From: Aalborgiella sp963841045
GTDB taxonomy: Bacteria > Pseudomonadota > Gammaproteobacteria > Burkholderiales > Burkholderiaceae_C
Assembly: GCA_963841045.1 (NCBI GenBank)
Contig: CAWJBD010000007.1
Location: forward strand, 186,001-250,000
Length of the DNA: 64,000 bases
Direction: 5' to 3'
The position numbers and the translations under genes were made by a program. How positions within the stretch are numbered: the stretch's first letter is position 1; every line of letters begins with the position of its first letter. Below the pieces are notes generated by a model. The model ran no database searches. It was not told where the DNA came from and saw only the letters and a program-made list of their open reading frames with translations. Shown here in pieces: positions 63,339 to 64,000 of the stretch.

Positions 63339-64000
63339 GTGAATAAAACCCCCAATAAAGCGATCCGTCTGTGGCTGGTGCTTGGCTTATTGGCCTATGT
63401 GCTATTGCCTTGGTATGCCATTCAAGACACTGCTTGGTACAGTGTGCTTCCTCAAATATTTGGTGGAAGTGAAACTGCAAACGGTTTGGTACAAGCCTTG
63501 GTGCACGGTAGGAAATGGCTGCTCATCGGTTTGATTGGCCTCATCATTGCGGCGATGGGTTTGGCAGTGCCAGCAGGTAAAACGCAAGGCAACTGGTTTG
63601 TTGCAGGTGGCGGTATTGGGTTTTTGGGTTTATTGGCAAGTGGATTTTTGATCGGTTCTAAAGGCTGGTCATTTGAGTTTTTCAATACACAGTTTGGTGA
63701 ATTGACGCTGAACCAATTTGGTATTGGCATCGGTGCGTTTGTGGTGTTGCTGGCCTTGGTGATGATCATTGCATTTGGCATCGCGCGGCGAGGTTTTTTC
63801 AAGGGTGATTTGTTCATCGCTTCGGCTGTATTGGGTTGTGCCGTGTTGTTGCTTTTGTTCATTGCTTTTCCAGTTTCCAAAGCGCTGTATGGTGCATTCT
63901 TGACTGAAGAGGGCAAGTGGTCAATTACGGCAATTTTTGAACGCATTGGCAATGAACGCATTTGGGGCTTGAACTGTTTGGCAGGTGGCCAGCGTTGTGG
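63339..64000 (+). CDS. ABC transporter permease, FbpB/ThiP-like, cut by window edge
   Basis: The reading frame opens with GTG at 63339 (VNKTPNKAIRLWLVLGLLAYVLLPWYAIQDTAWYS) and stays open to the right edge, so at least 220 residues. At least five membrane segments are visible (LWLVLGLLAYVLLPWYAI, WLLIGLIGLIIAAMGLAV, WFVAGGGIGFLGLLASGFLIG, GIGIGAFVVLLALVMMIAFGIA, FIASAVLGCAVLLLLFIAFPVSKALYGAFL). The layout is that of the long, duplicated permeases of ferric-iron or phosphonate ABC systems. No ATG in a good place was seen, so GTG is the likely start. Partner of the upstream binding protein. Confidence 0.85.
   Translation, partial: MNKTPNKAIRLWLVLGLLAYVLLPWYAIQDTAWYSVLPQIFGGSETANGLVQALVHGRKWLLIGLIGLIIAAMGLAVPAGKTQGNWFVAGGGIGFLGLLASGFLIGSKGWSFEFFNTQFGELTLNQFGIGIGAFVVLLALVMIIAFGIARRGFFKGDLFIASAVLGCAVLLLLFIAFPVSKALYGAFLTEEGKWSITAIFERIGNERIWGLNCLAGGQRC

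Overview
The window looks like a Betaproteobacterium of the order Burkholderiales, most likely Comamonadaceae or a close relative. This rests on the gene set (fused TAXI-TRAP permease, GBP-type porin, comM, lemA/TPM cluster, pilT-pilU-yggS block, AraC/PobR-P450 cluster), on moderate GC of roughly one half, and on a short palindromic repeat with the core TAGCCGGCGTATTGATTGCC. That assignment is inference; no marker such as rRNA is present.

Layout. 1-5.1 kb is ordinary chromosome: comM, a convergent lemA/TPM-domain operon, a small conserved protein and a c-type cytochrome. At 5187-5262 lies tRNA-Arg(CCG). The last 20 bases of this tRNA recur at 25379-25398, so 5.24-25.40 kb is a ~20.1 kb integrated element. 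Its left part holds a tyrosine integrase, a 500-bp GC-rich hairpin-dense non-coding stretch, an unrecognised zinc-knuckle protein, and a compact operon: coupling protein (MobB-like), MOB-C/Replic_Relax relaxase, AlpA-type regulator, primase zinc-finger protein and RepA-like ATPase. All four junctions of that operon are ATGA overlaps. Its right part is heavy-metal cargo: a CadR-like MerR regulator, a Cd/Zn P-type ATPase, an LspA-DsbB reading frame, a thioredoxin-fold protein, and a czcI-czcC-(His-rich protein)-czcB-czcA set followed by two small exported proteins. I read it as an integrative mobilizable element.

25.5-33.4 kb is a catabolic-looking cluster: TAXI-TRAP solute receptor and permease, PobR-like regulator, cytochrome P450, [2Fe-2S] ferredoxin, ferredoxin reductase and a nitroreductase-fold protein. 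A reasonable inference is uptake and oxidation of an aromatic acid. 33.4-40.1 kb is a complete RND tripartite efflux operon with its TetR regulator and a perfect 30-bp palindrome. 40.2-42.9 kb is copper handling (CopZ-like chaperone, CopA ATPase). 43-52.4 kb is housekeeping: rsmI, yraN, SIS-domain protein, BON lipoprotein, pilU, pilT, yggS, a Yip1-like membrane protein, rlmJ and ilvA. 52.6-55.2 kb holds an OsmC protein, a porin and a DUF3047-like lipoprotein. 55.3-62.1 kb is a dipeptide-type ABC transporter with an embedded M20 amidohydrolase, and the window ends in a ferric-iron-type ABC transporter cut by the edge.

Two features cut across the window. First, a ~65-bp palindromic element is present in at least seven copies, four of them inside reading frames (outer-membrane factor, yggS, ilvA, and the signal peptide of the dipeptide-binding protein). 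A second, unrelated hairpin-bearing insert lies in copA. Second, about eighteen single-base frame breaks occur in otherwise intact genes, with a strong cluster in czcC/czcB. Elsewhere they look like sequencing or assembly indels; in czcCB real decay is also possible. Frame-broken genes are listed once over their full span.
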